The notes below the pieces were generated by a model. That model saw nothing but the letters and a program-made list of their open reading frames with translations. It ran no database searches and had not been told where the DNA came from. The position numbers and the translations under genes are program-made. Below, one piece after another: positions 49,201-62,905 of a DNA stretch of 64,000 nt; the stretch's first letter is position 1, and every line of letters starts with the position of its first letter. Source of the DNA: Crotophaga sulcirostris. Its lineage: Eukaryota; Chordata; Aves; Cuculiformes; Crotophagidae. Location of the stretch: positions 2,121,756-2,185,755 of the forward strand of contig VYZB01000035.1 in assembly GCA_013397455.1 (NCBI GenBank). Reading direction: 5' to 3'.

Positions 49201-52200
49201 GCTTGTTAACACTTTAATTTGTAGGGTTTTTGTAACAGAATATTTTTGTCTGGATCAAAACTCGCACCTTAAATGAACAACAACAACAAAAAGTCGACAG
49301 TTGCTTTTCTGCTTTCCAGTGCAGAAAGAGGAAGGAAAGGCAAAAGAGAATGCTTTTAAATGCACTTTAAAAATTAATTATATTTTGTTTCAATTACATC
49401 CTGTTACCATAAAAATACATATTTAATCAGCTCCAGACAGAAAACAGTACTCTTGACTATATAAAGATGCTAATCAGTGATTTATACTGTTCTGATTACA
49501 CAACAAGACTTCTACTAATCTGAAGACACCACAGAACTATGTAACATACCACTCAAAATAAATGACAGCCTGTTTCATAAAATGAATGCAGCCTCACTGT
49601 TTCCTTCTAATCTGCTTCTACTTTAAGAATCCCTAATCCAAGATACTGGAGGTGTTATGAAAATTAACAACCACTAAACTCAAAAAGGCCCCACACCTTT
49701 CAGAAGGTGCATTTAAACAAAACCAGTCCTCCAATATTTCAGGTTTTCTCTATAGATCAGAATCTGAGTCAGTTCTCCTTCCTTACCTGTAACAGCCAAC
49801 CTTTTCACAAACATCTGTGACTACCAGCTAGTTCCCAGCACACCTGGCTGCCGTGAAACAGAATATTCAGGTGCTGTTATTACCCATCACAGAAACAACC
49901 ATAGTTTTACAATAATTCATATCTCAGTTGTTTGGAATGAAGGAGAACCTGCAGGAAGCTACTTCGAAAGGCACCTTCATAAGTTGCTTTAAAGGTATTT
50001 TTAATACCCTTTGATACATTTGTGGGCCACTCCAAAAATATCAGAAGCTGAATACTAATTTATCATGCCAATGTCTCTGCTTCCCAAAGGTAGTTTAGAA
50101 CCAGTCACTTTCTCTCCAAGTCATGCCGGGACAGAGCTGGAGAAAGCAGTAGGCAGGAGCTTCTGAAATCATCTCTTACATTTTGTTATGAAACATTAAA
50201 AGAACATAATAATTGAGACAGCAGCCACTTGGGATGGTTAAGGAACAGCACAACAAAAGGACGAATCTTTTCCCACGTTCATTCTTACAGCAAGCTGGTC
50301 AGGAACTTCATGAGCCACACTTTGTAAATGACTCTTGCCCTAAGAGTCCTATCACTCGTTAATTTCATCTATTTATTGTTTTAATCTGGCTGTACTTTGG
50401 TCTGTCATAAAAATTCATTATGTACAAACATATGTATCATCCTTCATTATGATGTGCTGCTTGTTTCCATTCTGTCACCCTCCTACTGGCATTCTAAGAA
50501 AAACTATTCTGTATTCATATACAGTGTGTTTCAGGGTTGTATGTAATGTTTGACATCACATCTCTTGCCCAAGCTGCTCTACACTACTTCATGTCTTTCA
50601 AAGTTCATTGCTTTCAAGTAAAGGTAGGAAAAGAGCCATCACTCCATCCCTTTTTCATTCTTTATTCTGCTTTTTTATCTTTTTAGATGGTACATCCTTT
50701 CAGATAATACTGAATTCAGTCCTGATCATGGGAATAGATGAAGATACCATTCATTTATGTAACCACTTTGGCAAAAAAATTCCAACAACCCAAGCCCATC
50801 ACCTGACTGTACTCTTCTTAACCACATAATACATCTCTTGCATGCTCACAATAACAGAGCAAATCAGCAAAAAACCAAAATCCTATGCAAGAGAGTTTAC
50901 AAAATACAGCAAAGCTAAGGCTCTTTCAAAAGACCAATATTTTTACAGATCTGTAACAGCAGTATACTTGCATGGTAATTCTGCAAAGGTAATTCTACTA
51001 AAACTGAATTGGAATGGAAGATCATGCCACCTGTGCAACCATCAAGCACAGACATATTGGTATGCATAGAAGAGCCACCTAAAATTGCTAGCAATTGTCA
51101 GTAATTTTATTCCCCCATCTAGCAGAAGTTCTAAAAAGACTGGTCTTTATTGCATCTACTCTGCATTAGGCAAGGTCCATGTGCAGCACAAGACTACAAT
51201 TTTCTTGTAGCCTACAAATGCTTTCTATTTTCCCACCCAATAACTTTCACAGAAACACAATATTTGACTTTTTGCCAAGTACTTTTTATAGAGAACCAAG
51301 ACTTACTCCACAGTTTGGATAACTAAATTAGCACATTGCACTTCACACACTTTAACACTTTGTTTGATATCATCCAGCCACTCAGTAGAAGTCTTCTGCA
51401 ACCCTCTGGAATAAGCTATAGGTTCAATCATACTAAATAAATTTACTTTACATGGCAACTTTTTAGTACCAGAATCCACCACCAAAGCATTTCTGTCTTT
51501 GAACAGCAAAGGTCACAGGACATACTTTGGAAATCCTACTGATAACTCTTCCCATTGTGAAGACTGGCTATTTTTCCTACTTTCTACTCTAGCCATTTTT
51601 AAAGGCTAGCACCAGATTTGTCACCTTGCATTGTCAGCAATGGTCACTTCCATAATTTCAGAGTAGAGTTGCTTTCAGATTGTCTGCAAAACTATTCACT
51701 GCTGCCAGTGATTCCTTGCAATGGACAGTATCCACTATGGAGACTTCCAAAGAACAGAGTCATAATTATTCTCAAATGAAAATGTTCCACTGTGTACACG
51801 TAGTTCAAATAATACATTCAGCTTCCCTCTAATAAGATGACCTGAAATGTTCATTTTAATCCTTCAATATCTGTTCTCCCCAACAGTCCCCTCCAAGCTC
51901 TTAGCTTCCAGCATCTCACAAAAAGTTGGAGTTTTAATTAAATTCCAAGCTTTTAGCAAGTTCCTACTAAAAATCTGCCTTAGATAGGCGTATTGCAACA
52001 TTACATTTAATGTTCCAGCATTTGTACTCTTTTCCATTTTCCTCATTCACACTTGCAATACATTTGATAAAAAAATAAGACTTTGAGCATTACCAGTAAC
52101 CTCATTCTTCAGTCATGGATAACAAAGCTCGAATTAACAACTTCAGCCCTCTGTCAGGCTGTCGCCTTTCTTTCCAACTTAATTTCGTACTTTTCAAATT

Positions 52201-53223
52201 ATCAGAAAACATGACGTCACCATTTTATGCACACATGATACATAAAACATCGCAATTAGCATTAGTAATTCTCTTCATTTTATTGTAAATAAGCCCTTAT
52301 TAGAAAGACGGGAGAGTAAATACCTTTCACAACATTATACTGAGTAACACTTATGAATCTGGACTCAGGAGTATTAAGCAATTGCTTGTCCTTGCCATGG
52401 TAGGAATAGAAATCCAACAGTTCTGTTACACTAGTAATGACCTTCACAAATTGCAGAAGAACATAATACAGTCTTCTTCCATACCACAAGGATTTTATGC
52501 AGGACTAAACCATTTTAGGTCCACTGATTTTCCAAGCAACTTACACAACTCAGTCCTTGCACACATGAAAAACTGAAAGGTTAAGGAACTGAAGACACAC
52601 CATCATGGAGCAATCTGAGCTGGAAGAAGAATTAAGTATATCCGCATTTTTTGTTTCTTAGTCAAGAAAAACTTCTCAGCCAGTGCGCAAGACAGTGCTC
52701 CAAGTGTCACAAAAACACTTAATTAAGCCAGGATGAGAATTTCACAACTTTTAGGATTGGTGGAATGATACCTTTCCTTAAATATCCAATACCTTGCAAC
52801 AGTTACTCCTGGAAGAAATTTAGAGGGCTAGGGCTGTACCTAAGCACGTCTTTGGAGCAGTTTACTTTCCTTGAGAGGTCTTCAGCATCTTCACAGTCTC
52901 TTCAAATAACTGAAGTACCATCATGCTTTAGTCCATTTGATTAAAAAAAAAAAGGCAAGTTCTGGATTACAGCTATCGCCTTCCCTTTTTTGTCTCATCC
53001 CTCTTGCACAGATGATGCATTTAGATCTCTACATTACATCAGGCAAAAAAAGGTAGAATTCTGCTTTCTTAAATAAAAATGAGAATAGCCTCAAGGTAAA
53101 CTACACATGTCACATTATGACCACTCCAAGTTTGCTTCTAAACAGTAAATGGGTAAGAAGTCACTATTAATTTTCTTATGATTTGATCTAACTTAGTAAT
53201 GCTTATACTAAATCTTAAAGAGT

Positions 53224-53669
53224 GCTATGGTTGGAGAAGACCTTTAACATCACCGAGTCCAACTGTAAACCTAACACTGATAATTCCACCACTAAACTAT
53301 GTCCACAAGCACTACATCTACGCATCTTTTAAATACCTCCAGGAACGGTGACTCAACCATTTCCCTGGACAGTCTGTTCCAGTGCTTGACAAACCCTATG
53401 GTGAAGAAATTTTTTCCTAATATCAAATCTAAAAACCGCCTCAGGCAAAATTTGAGGGCACTTCTTCTAATCCTAGTGCTTGTTACTTGGGAGAAGAGAC
53501 AGACATCCACCTCAATACAACCTCCTTTCAGGTAGTTGTAGAGTGCAATAAGGTCTCCCCTCAGTCTCCTTTTCTCCACACTGAACAACCCCAGTTCCCT
53601 CAGTCGCTCCTCATAAAATTTGTGCTCTAGATCCTTCACCAGCTTCGTTGCCCATCTTTGGACACACAA
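53224..53669 (-). mobile_element. CR1 3'-end fragment
   Basis: Minus-strand CR1 tail. The plus strand shows GCTATGGTTGGAGAAGACCT, then CCAGGAACGGTGACTCAACC and TTTCCCTGGACAGTCTGTTCC, and ends in TCCTCATAAAATTTGTGCTC...GATCCTTCACCAGCTTCGTTG. The ORF2 C-terminus is decayed but its minus-strand frame is still open over about 125 codons. The tail octamers are eroded. Confidence 0.9.
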
Positions 53670-55394
53670 ATACTGTTATGAAAAACTCTAAAACTTTTGC
53701 TTTGCTATTAGAAGAGCTGCAACTTTAAGTCTATAATTTTTAATTTTTTATATAATCTATTACATAAACTTTCTGAAAAACTTGACTTCAAGAGGTGGTA
53801 GGATGAAAATAGGTTTATTCTCCACTTTGGGAGAATTAGGGCAAATAATTACAGTATGCATTTTGGTTATTATTTCTGTATATTTTCAAAGTTTTCCTAC
53901 AAATTGTCCTAAGACAGTAAATAGCATTATTAGTTTAATTTGTAAAAGTTAGAAAATCCATTATTTAAGTCTAAGGTAACAAATAATACTAGGATTTATA
54001 TCTTTATATCTGTTTTGCAGGTTAAATCTTGCTTTTGTATCAAGATCACACAGTTTTCCTGTGTTTTAGTTTTTAGATTTATTCTATTATGTTTTGTTGT
54101 TCACTGTAGTTCTACAGAAATGAAAATATCCAGACTTTACATAATCATTGACAGAGCATTTCAAATACTGAATATTTTAGAAAATTCTTCAAGATTTTTT
54201 TTAAATTATCAAAGAAAAACAGAACAAAAATGCAACCTATTTAGGACTGGTAGCATTGTTGTTATGTAATTATGGGTCTAAAATGTTAGTTGCCATAACA
54301 ACTTGGAACAGTTCTACATCCATTACAAATCTTTTGCTCTCTCTTCATATGTATGCTTATTTTTAACCCTGACTTCCTCCTGATGCACTTTTTGCTAGGC
54401 AACCTCATTAGCTAAACTCCTACTGTGTTAGATTGTCAGATACAATTGCAGGCATTCCCACAGACAAACAAACATACCATCTTCACACAAGCTGCCAGAT
54501 GTGCCATATATCTTATAAATGTGGGTTTGCGCCTCCTTTACTATCCAAGAGATGAGAACATAATTAAAAAATCTGAAATTTCTCTATCCCTTAATAAAGT
54601 GCTTAAAGACTTGAAATTACTATATTGTGCCACTTAATGGCACAATGCACTGTAATTTATGCATATACTTAATACAATATGGCAAGTCATAAACCTCAAA
54701 TACAAAAAACATTAAAATAAAATTATACCTACCTTCTGCAATTTTACAAACTTCTATCTCAGAGTAGATTAAATCTTTGAAAATGATTTATTTTACAGCT
54801 AGGTTTAAATTAAAAAAAAAAACTAAAGACAAAGATTGAAGGAAATTTGAACAAATCTACTCTTCTACTCTTCCCTCCTCTCTCTCTCATAAATCTCCAA
54901 TATTGACATGTATGCAACTTATGTGTAGAATTTTCATTATAATGAAAAGCCGTAACAGTAATAAAACTGTCTGTGTTGCCACAGGAAATTGTATATAAAT
55001 TAACACTGCCGGCATGAGAAATCCATCAGAAAAATCATGCTAAAGCTGTGATTATTAAAAAACAAAACAAAAAAAACGTGGCATAAGATGAAGATGTTTT
55101 GCTTGAGTTTCACTTACTGTGAGAAACAGCAGGTGTTTTAGATGGTAAAATTAACACAGGAATCACAATAGATGTGCAAGACTTGGGGAATGTTTTTTCC
55201 TAGCTTTGTTCCCCATAGAATTCTAGACAAAACTATATCTGCTTCCATATATACAGACCACAACAACAAAAGAGCTGTACAATACTTTCAGAGCTGCAAA
55301 GTTCCTTTGTCTTGCTGTTCAGATGCAATAAATCTTATTTTAATAGTATTTAACAGTTCCAGAAAATAAGAAAACCTAACTCAAAGACTCCATA
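53670..55394. other. Intronic sequence, nothing recognised
   Basis: AT-rich DNA between two CR1 tails. No exon, RNA gene or repeat was identified. Confidence 0.55.
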
Positions 55395-55745
55395 GGGTAT
55401 GAGAAGGTTGAGGTTGGAAAGGAACTTTTCAGGTCACCTGGTTCAACCCCCTTCTCAGAACACACAGACTGCAGAACCACATAGAGTTGCTTGCTCAGGA
55501 CAATGTGTTCAGGCAGCTTCTGAATAGCTCCAAGGATGGATACTTCACAACCTCCCTTGGCAACCTGTGCCAGTGCTCCATCACCTTCACAGTAAAAAAA
55601 AGTTTCCTCATGTTCACAGTGAACCTCCTGTGTTTCAGCCTGTGCCCACTGCTTCCTGTCCAGTCATTTGACACCACTGAAAAGAGCCTGGCTCAGTCTT
55701 CTTTGCACCTTCCCTGCAGGTATTTAGTTACATTGACAAGATTTC
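55395..55745 (-). mobile_element. CR1 3'-end fragment
   Basis: Minus-strand CR1 tail, on the plus strand GAGGTTGGAAAGGAAC, CTGGTTCAACCC, CTTGGCAACCTGTGCCAGTG and CCTCATGTTCACAGTGAACC. The 3' UTR wording differs from the 36387 and 53224 copies, so it probably belongs to another CR1 subfamily. The edge near 55745 is approximate. Confidence 0.88.
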
Positions 55746-58700
55746 CCAATTTCTTAGTTCACTGATGTACAAGACTACGCATTTGGTCAGATTTCGAGAA
55801 AAGTAACATAGCGCTAGTGTTAAGCATAGAGCCTACCAGATGAAAGAAAGCCCACAACTATAAATGTAGCGTCACGTAAAAACTGTATATTCACACAGGC
55901 TGTCAAGAGAAAATCCTTAGGGAGAACTCTAATAATTTTCATTGGTGATTTAACCTTTTATTTCATTCAGATGGAGAAGATCAGCTGTGATCTTAGGAAG
56001 CTCAAAGCATCAGGAGACTTGGCCTTCATCACACCAGTTTCACCAGAAGAAAATCTCAGCCAGAATTCAATGTCTCTGTTCTCCCTCATTATCATAACAC
56101 CATAAATTCCTGATCAAACACCTTGAACCTAGATCTTGCCATATACCATGGCAATATTAACTCTCTTAATGCTCTGGCTTGCAAAGCAATAGGAGCAATT
56201 CTTTATCATTATCTGTTAATTACATATAACAAATATATATGTTATACATATACACAACAGATAAATGCAAGTAAAAAGCAAACAAATCATCGTGCGAACT
56301 CAGGGTTTTACATACTCCTTATTTACACTGTGTTCCAACATGCCCACCCACTCATGGAGAGTTTTGTCTTCAGGACTTCTCTTCAGAAGAATTAATTTTA
56401 TGAATAACTCCTTGATTTATATTTCAAAGGTCAATTAAGAACTCTGCAAATGGCTGGCATCTCATCAAACTGAAAAAAGATTAAAACTTGAGTCATTAAT
56501 TTTTTTTGATAAGCAGTGCAAATATATATGAAAAACGCTTGCTTGTTCTTTTGCTTCAGGCTTCCTTAGTGCATCACTTAGTCTCATTTAGCACATAGGA
56601 AAGAACTTACGGGAGGAAAAGAGACAAGAAGGGAACAGTAGAATCCTTAAGAACTTGTGCATATGTATGAACGTAAGCAAACAAACTGTAAAGCAGTGTA
56701 GTCATGTTGCTGCAGCTTTGGATGTCCTTTTATTGTATGACCTTGTGCCCATATGTGAGGGTAGGTTAATACATTTAAGGAGAGTGGGAGAGGGAGGGGG
56801 AAGAGTCAGAGCAAAAAGAGGAAGGGATGGCTAGGAAATGACAAGTACAAAATCAACGGTTTTCATCGTTTAGGTGATGAAATAGAACTAGACAAAGTTA
56901 CCTTTTTAATTAACATGGAAGGTCAAAGATAAACATCATTATATATAATTTTTATTCCTATTATAAACTTCAATCAAGTACATAAGCATTAGAGAAGCAT
57001 GCAAATTACCGTAGGTTTTTAAAAATATTTAAATTAACTTGCTTATTTAATGCAAAAAATATTCACTATCTTATCAACTCCAAACATGGGAAGAATTAGT
57101 ATACGTATTTCAAGTTCAGATTTTTGATCAAAGCTTGTTTTTTCAAGATCTATAGCATTTTAGATCTTACAGAAAACTAATATGCTGATGACATTATAGA
57201 ATGAAGACTTTGTTGTAGTAAGTGATGAATTAAAAGCAATTTTTGGTTAATGTTTAGCATAAAGCATTCCCTAATATTTTTAGAAGTTATCTGAGGGCAG
57301 ACTAGTACAGCAGCTGAATTTAGAAATGGAACATACAGAAGTGCAGTGGTCCACATGAAAAAAAAATACTTTTATTTTAGATTAGATCATGCTTTTGTTT
57401 TGTTTCTCAAACTTTATTTCAAAATGTAATCTTTTAAATAGAATTATAAAATATTTATGAAACCTACCAAATCATCTAAACATTCAGTCCTTCAGCTTTG
57501 GATTTTATAATCTTGTCAATAAAATCCCTTGTCTACTTCTTCCAGTTTTATACTACCTCTTGATTTTCTTTTTCTGTGTTACTGTCCAATCTTACCTATA
57601 ACTTTAATCAGAAGTAAATCACTGGGCAGAATCTTTAGTCCCACATTCACAATTTATATTTGGAGGAAGGGAAGCACATAACAGACCTTATTTTCAGTTG
57701 ATACTTCATCTGCTGCTCCTTTAAGTCAATTTTCTTCATTGTAACTCCCACATATCCCCAAAAGATTTCAGTAGGTCTTATAACAAGTCTTGCTGAGTTT
57801 CAAAGTGAAGGAAGACAAACAGATCATGAAGATGTAATATCCTCCATGCCCCCAACAAAGCCTTTATATCAACTTCGGGATAGTTTGTTCATATTCAACA
57901 GGACTAACAAACTGAACAAGGAAAGAAAATGACATTCTAATGGCTATATGATCTCTTCTGCAAACATACCGCAGAATAGTGCACAGTTACCTATAGGACT
58001 CTGGGTAAATTATAAAAACCTTTATGTGAATCTTTAAAGAAATTATCATTTTCTAGGCTATTATGAAAGTATCATGGGGTTTAGTTCCACAAGCTTCTGG
58101 TTTGCATTATTTTATTTTTTTTTCCCTCCAACAAAGGGTTTTCATCGTTACGTTTACAATTAGTTCATTATATTTTTTCTGTTTTAATTAACTTTCTAAG
58201 TAAAAACTTAATCTAACAGACCTGAATAAAATACGAAATGATGTAACCTACTCCATACTCTATACAACACTAAGAATTGTAATAAATTTCATTCATCTGT
58301 TAAATTCAGAACCTATTCATTATGGCACCCATGCAGTATATTACATCTCTCTCCAGTTGAGTAAAACACTGTTAAATAAAGGAGAATGTTGAATAAATAT
58401 TTTTCTATTGCCCATTCACACTTTTAAACATGAAATTTGATTCCTTGTAGAGATCAAATTTTTATTTCAAGAAAAAAAAGTAAATCTTCAAATTTAATTT
58501 TTCAAATGTTGCTGTAGTGTTGTTAGATCCTATACGAGTGATATCACAATTTACTTGGAGAACAATCATAAATGCTATCATAATTACGATTTCAGTTAAG
58601 GATCAAAGAGATGGAGCAGATGGGATGCAAGAGACAAACATTTAAATGCAAATATCTTTGTTAACAGGAAACTTGTTAAGAGGAGCCATCAAAGCACATG

Positions 58701-59904
58701 GAAGACAAGTGTTCATCTATTTAAGTGAGATATATTTGAAAGTTTCTCCCAGCAGGAAAGTCAGCTAAAGTCTCCAAGCAACACAGTAACACTCAGCACA
58801 TGACTCAAAAAAAGAGCAGCAAAGATTCTTCCTAGTTGCCTTTTCAGAAGTCGGTAGGAAACATTTAAATATCTGTAGAAGTACTGCTTCCCTCCTAATT
58901 CTATCAGTATTTGTTGCTCACATTAAGCAGAAAACACTTGAGTGCTGTATTGCGACATGTTGCTCGCCCCAAAGCTACTATTTACAATTTATTTATGAAA
59001 AAATTACAACCCTTACTAACCCCTAATTGCAATTTCCACTTCCTTTCTTGTAACCTATTAACTGACACTGGGAAGCCTACCTGTGGGATCTGGTCAAATC
59101 CTTGGCTTAACAAAACCTGGTCACCAAAATACACACTTGTCACATCTGTCATGATGGCAAACAAAACACTCCTTTTAGTCCTCTATCTTAAAAAGGTTGA
59201 AATTGCAAAATATTACTACTTCTAAACCAGAATCTCTATTGTGCATGAACCTCAAGAACCAAGAAGCTAGTGGTACTGCTTGAGCAGCTTTGTATAGCTT
59301 AATAAGCAGTTTAATACGATGTTTCTTTAAAATCTTATCAAAGCATACTTTCAATATACAGATACTACGCAAATAATATATAACTACATACAAAAAATTA
59401 CAGGTCCCTCAAGGAGGCATGAATGTCTGTTTCCAACACTGCAGCAATCTCCTACACATCTGGGGATTGCACCTGTAACAGCCAGCTACAGTGGACCAAG
59501 AAGAGAGAAAGGCTGAAGTAGGCTGCAGTTTCAAGCTAAGTATGGTTTCAAGAGTGACCACAGCTGTACCAACTTCACTCTCAGGAACTTGCTGGTGCAT
59601 ATGACTTAGCAGGTGGGGTCATCCCCCAAGATCTCAAACATGAATGAGGTTTGGAGCAAAATAAACTTGCCCCAGTGAAGTGGGGAAGGAATATGGAGAG
59701 GGCAGCTGATTTTAGGAGATGAGAGGGACAGGTTGGCCAAATGGAGGAGAACTGGGCTGGCGAGGGGTGATTCTGGCCTATGGAGACTGTGCTGAACTCT
59801 TGGCCACACCACAATTTCCCAGATTGCAAATCTGAAAGTTTTGGACATCTCTGTGACAGACTTTAAAATGCTGTGACACTCTTAATATATATAAAAAATT
59901 AAAT

Positions 59905-59934
59905 GGATAGATCGATAGATCAATAGATAGATCG
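59905..59934 (+). repeat. GATA/GATC simple repeat
   Basis: Imperfect tetranucleotide array GGATAGATCGATAGATCAAT followed by AGATAGATCG. Confidence 0.8.
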
Positions 59935-60951
59935 AACAACTTCCTGGAAGCCGAATAAACTGAATTCTCCCCAAAATAGACAAGGACAGGCCTAGCTGCT
60001 TTCAGGGGTTTGCATTCCAGTTCATTTAATCATTTTGCACCTTCATAGCACGCGTTCATGCAATCACTTCTCCACTTGAGACCAAACAGTTCATTCTGGT
60101 TTCTGATGACACATGTGCAAACTAATAAATACAAGCTACAAGACAAGATCTGAAGTAGGCCAATTACAGTCACTGAAAACTAAAAAGCGACAAAACAAGC
60201 AACAAAAAAAATCTAAACTAACAAAAATTGTTTCGATGTTAACTTCCCTCACTGGAGAAAGAAGTGTTTAAAATAACGCTGAGGACAACATGTATCACTT
60301 CTGCTTACAATCACTAGGTATTATGAGATCTTTGTTGGCTGGGTTAGATAGCTATTACCAATAAAAACTTCTCCTGACACAACCACTTTCTGGCCATTCT
60401 CACAAGAGCTAAAATTTCTTTCAGATCACCTGAGGAGGGTGTCACTCTTCAGTCTCACCAAGAGGTACTTTCTGAATCTTTAACCTTGCTCACTGCTCTG
60501 TTCTTTCCCATTTGCCAGTATCTGGTTTTGAAATGGACAATATCACAAGGGCAAACACTCACTGCAGTTGCAATTGCGTCTGCCCAACAACAATTTATAC
60601 TCCAACTGTACTGACATTTGTACGTAGCTGTATGACTGCCTGTGACCACTGAGATCTTGATTCGTTGCTTTTCAAGCTGCAGTCCCACAAATACATTTAG
60701 TCATAAATGGCTGACTGAACACGAGTATCAAAATAAAAAATAAACAATATCTTCGTAAAACAAACAACAACAAAACCCCCAATCTACTTATGCTACAGCC
60801 TTTATGCTTCGTTCATTCCATGATACTACTCTGCTGAAAATATGATATCAACTGACTCCCAAGCAAATTACTTCAAATGGCAAAGTTTTGCTTCATTTTT
60901 AGTCTTCAAAAAAATCCTAACTCAAACAATGATAACTCATCAACAAGTTCA

Positions 60952-60987
60952 CAAAAAAGAAAAGAAAAAAAAAAGAAAAACAAAAAA
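60952..60987 (+). repeat. A-rich tract
   Basis: Almost pure adenine with scattered G and C. No retrocopied gene is evident beside it, so I treat it as simple sequence. Confidence 0.7.
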
Positions 60988-61427
60988 ACTTGGAATAATC
61001 TGTGATCTTCTATAAAAGTGTTGCTTATCTTGAAAAATTAGTACCAACGGCTTGGAAAAGTCTTGAATTGAAAGGTTTGATTCAAAGGGTCCTGCATGCA
61101 AATTATACTGTGCTACACATTTTGCATATACTTATTTTTCAGCACGTGCTATCTGATATCCCAATTATCAGTTGGAGAAAAAAGTATGTTATTACCTGAG
61201 TAAGGAGCATTGCACCCTGCCTATTCCTGAGCAGAACTCTCAGCTCACTCAGATTTGTACTACCATTGCCTAATACTGATCTGCAACAAGCAGAAACCCA
61301 TGTCATTGTCTTTCTACATTGTTCAACTTGCTATTCTGTTTTTCCTGTTTAATTTTCATCGTCTTAATTTTCATATCATTGATTAATATTCATTCTTAAT
61401 CAGCATGTTCATATACCTGCTTTTGTG

Positions 61428-62905
61428 GCATCACAAAGTGGTTCAGGTTAGAAGGGACCTTTGGAGGTCATTCTAGCCCAATCCACCGCTCAAATCAGAT
61501 TAAACTAAGCAGCAGATCTATCAGGTCTTTAGCACCTCCAAGTATGAAAAACCCCCACCCTCCCTAGGCACCTGCTCCAGTATTTGACCACTCTGATGGT
61601 AAAAAAATATTTCCTAATATCTAACCAGAATTTCTCATGTTCCAGCTTGCGTCCACTGCTCCTCATCTGATCACCGTGAGAAAAAAGTATGGCTCCACCT
61701 TCTCCTTATCTTCCAATAAGGCAGTTTTAGTCAACAAACAAGGTCTCCCCTGTTCTCCAGGCTGAACAGGCCAAACTCGCTCAGCATCCTCTTGGATGCC
61801 CTGTGCTCCAGCCTTTGACCAGCTTAGTAGCCATTCACTGCACATCTGTCTCACACTGGGGAGACCAGAACCAGACACAGCACTCCTGATGTGTTTCACC
61901 AGTGCTAAGGAGAGGGAAAGGTTTACCTGGTGCCTACTGCTGCCCAAGAGGATGTTAGCCACCTTTGTTGAAAAGATACACTGCTGGCTTACACTCCACC
62001 AGGACTTTCAGGTTCTGCAAAGCTGCTTTCCAGCTAGCTGGCCCATGAGGTTGCTCCTGAGGACTTCCCATCTCTCTCTGGTTAAACTTCATGAAGATCC
62101 TGTCAGCCCATTTCTACAACCTGCCCAGGACCATGACAAGTACAGCTCTGTCCTCCAACATACTGAAGACAATGAATTGACCACCAGCAGGATTTTGCAG
62201 CCCTGATTACAACTGGGACAACAACTGCTCGTTTTCAGCTGTCAATCAAGCTAGGCCAGGACTAAACTGTGACACCTTGGTAGCTTCAACTTCAGATGAG
62301 CTTTGGTTTTCCTAACTCCATCCATCCATAAGCAGGAAATGTCTCCGTATCCTCCCAAGAAGCCTATCCTTACTTCTGTCTCTGCACTTTCATTTTTGCG
62401 CTCAGGCTCAGTCAGGATCACCGTACTCATCCACGATGGTTTTCTGACATGCTTGCTCAACTCTTTACACAAGGCAACAGTCCATTCCTGTACTCCAAGA
62501 GACTGTACTTGATCTACTAGCTCCCCTGGCCCCTTTGGCCTTCAGGGAACCTTCCAGTGGGATCCTGCCAAGCAAGTCCCTGAACAGGTCAAAATCTGCT
62601 CTTCAAAAGTCCAAGGCTGTAATTTTGCTGCTAATTTCAGTGACTCCTCTCAGGATCTTAAACTAAAGTCTCATGGTGATTTCAGATGAGGCTGCCCTCA
62701 ACTCTACTCCAGCAGTTCTTTCTTGTTTGTGAAGTTGGCACTTCTCTAAGTCTGTGATTGTGAGGCTTTCACCAACTGCATAAAGAAGGCTTTATCTATC
62801 TTCTGTTCTTGATAGGCTGTAACAGGCACTGCAATATCACCTGTGCTGATTTATCCTCTGATCCTTACCCATAAGCTATCTGCTGTTTTGTAGTTTCGCT
62901 CTTTT
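61428..62905 (-). mobile_element. CR1 LINE with internal deletion of the RT core
   Basis: Minus-strand CR1 of about 1.5 kb in two parts. The right part (about 62250-62905) is the linker after the endonuclease: the minus strand reads KHVRKPSWMS near 62420-62450, and the plus strand reads CCTGAACAGGTCAAAATCTGCTCTTC near 62579-62604 and CTGATCCTTACCCATAAGCTATC near 62858-62880. The left part (61428 to about 62190) is the ORF2 C-terminus and 3' UTR, with GGTTAGAAGGGACCTTTGGAGGTC at 61445-61468. The central reverse transcriptase sequence, several hundred bases in the copy at 1-2276, is missing between them. The element cannot be autonomous. The sense is that of PTPRK. Confidence 0.85.

Larger units (their letters stand above)
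37161..53223. other. Upstream PTPRK intron, about 16 kb without a recognised gene
   Basis: The largest unassigned stretch. It is AT-rich throughout apart from a GC-richer patch at 42470-42960. It includes the assembly gap (38434-38463), a splice-flanked segment (38772-38820), an AAAT microsatellite (39771-39800) and a hairpin (46222-46245), listed separately. I searched the minus strand for the first MAM exon that must lie upstream of 28091 and did not find it. Confidence 0.5.
55746..61427. other. Intronic sequence, no gene recognised
   Basis: About 5.7 kb, mostly AT-rich. A GATA-type array sits at 59905-59934. A moderately GC-richer patch at 59405-59830, with open minus-strand frames and a plus-strand AATAAA near 59660, was examined; no domain or repeat is recognised. 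Confidence 0.5.

Noticed and set aside
61796..62206. 136-codon plus-strand frame
   Set aside because: It is the antisense of a minus-strand CR1 element.
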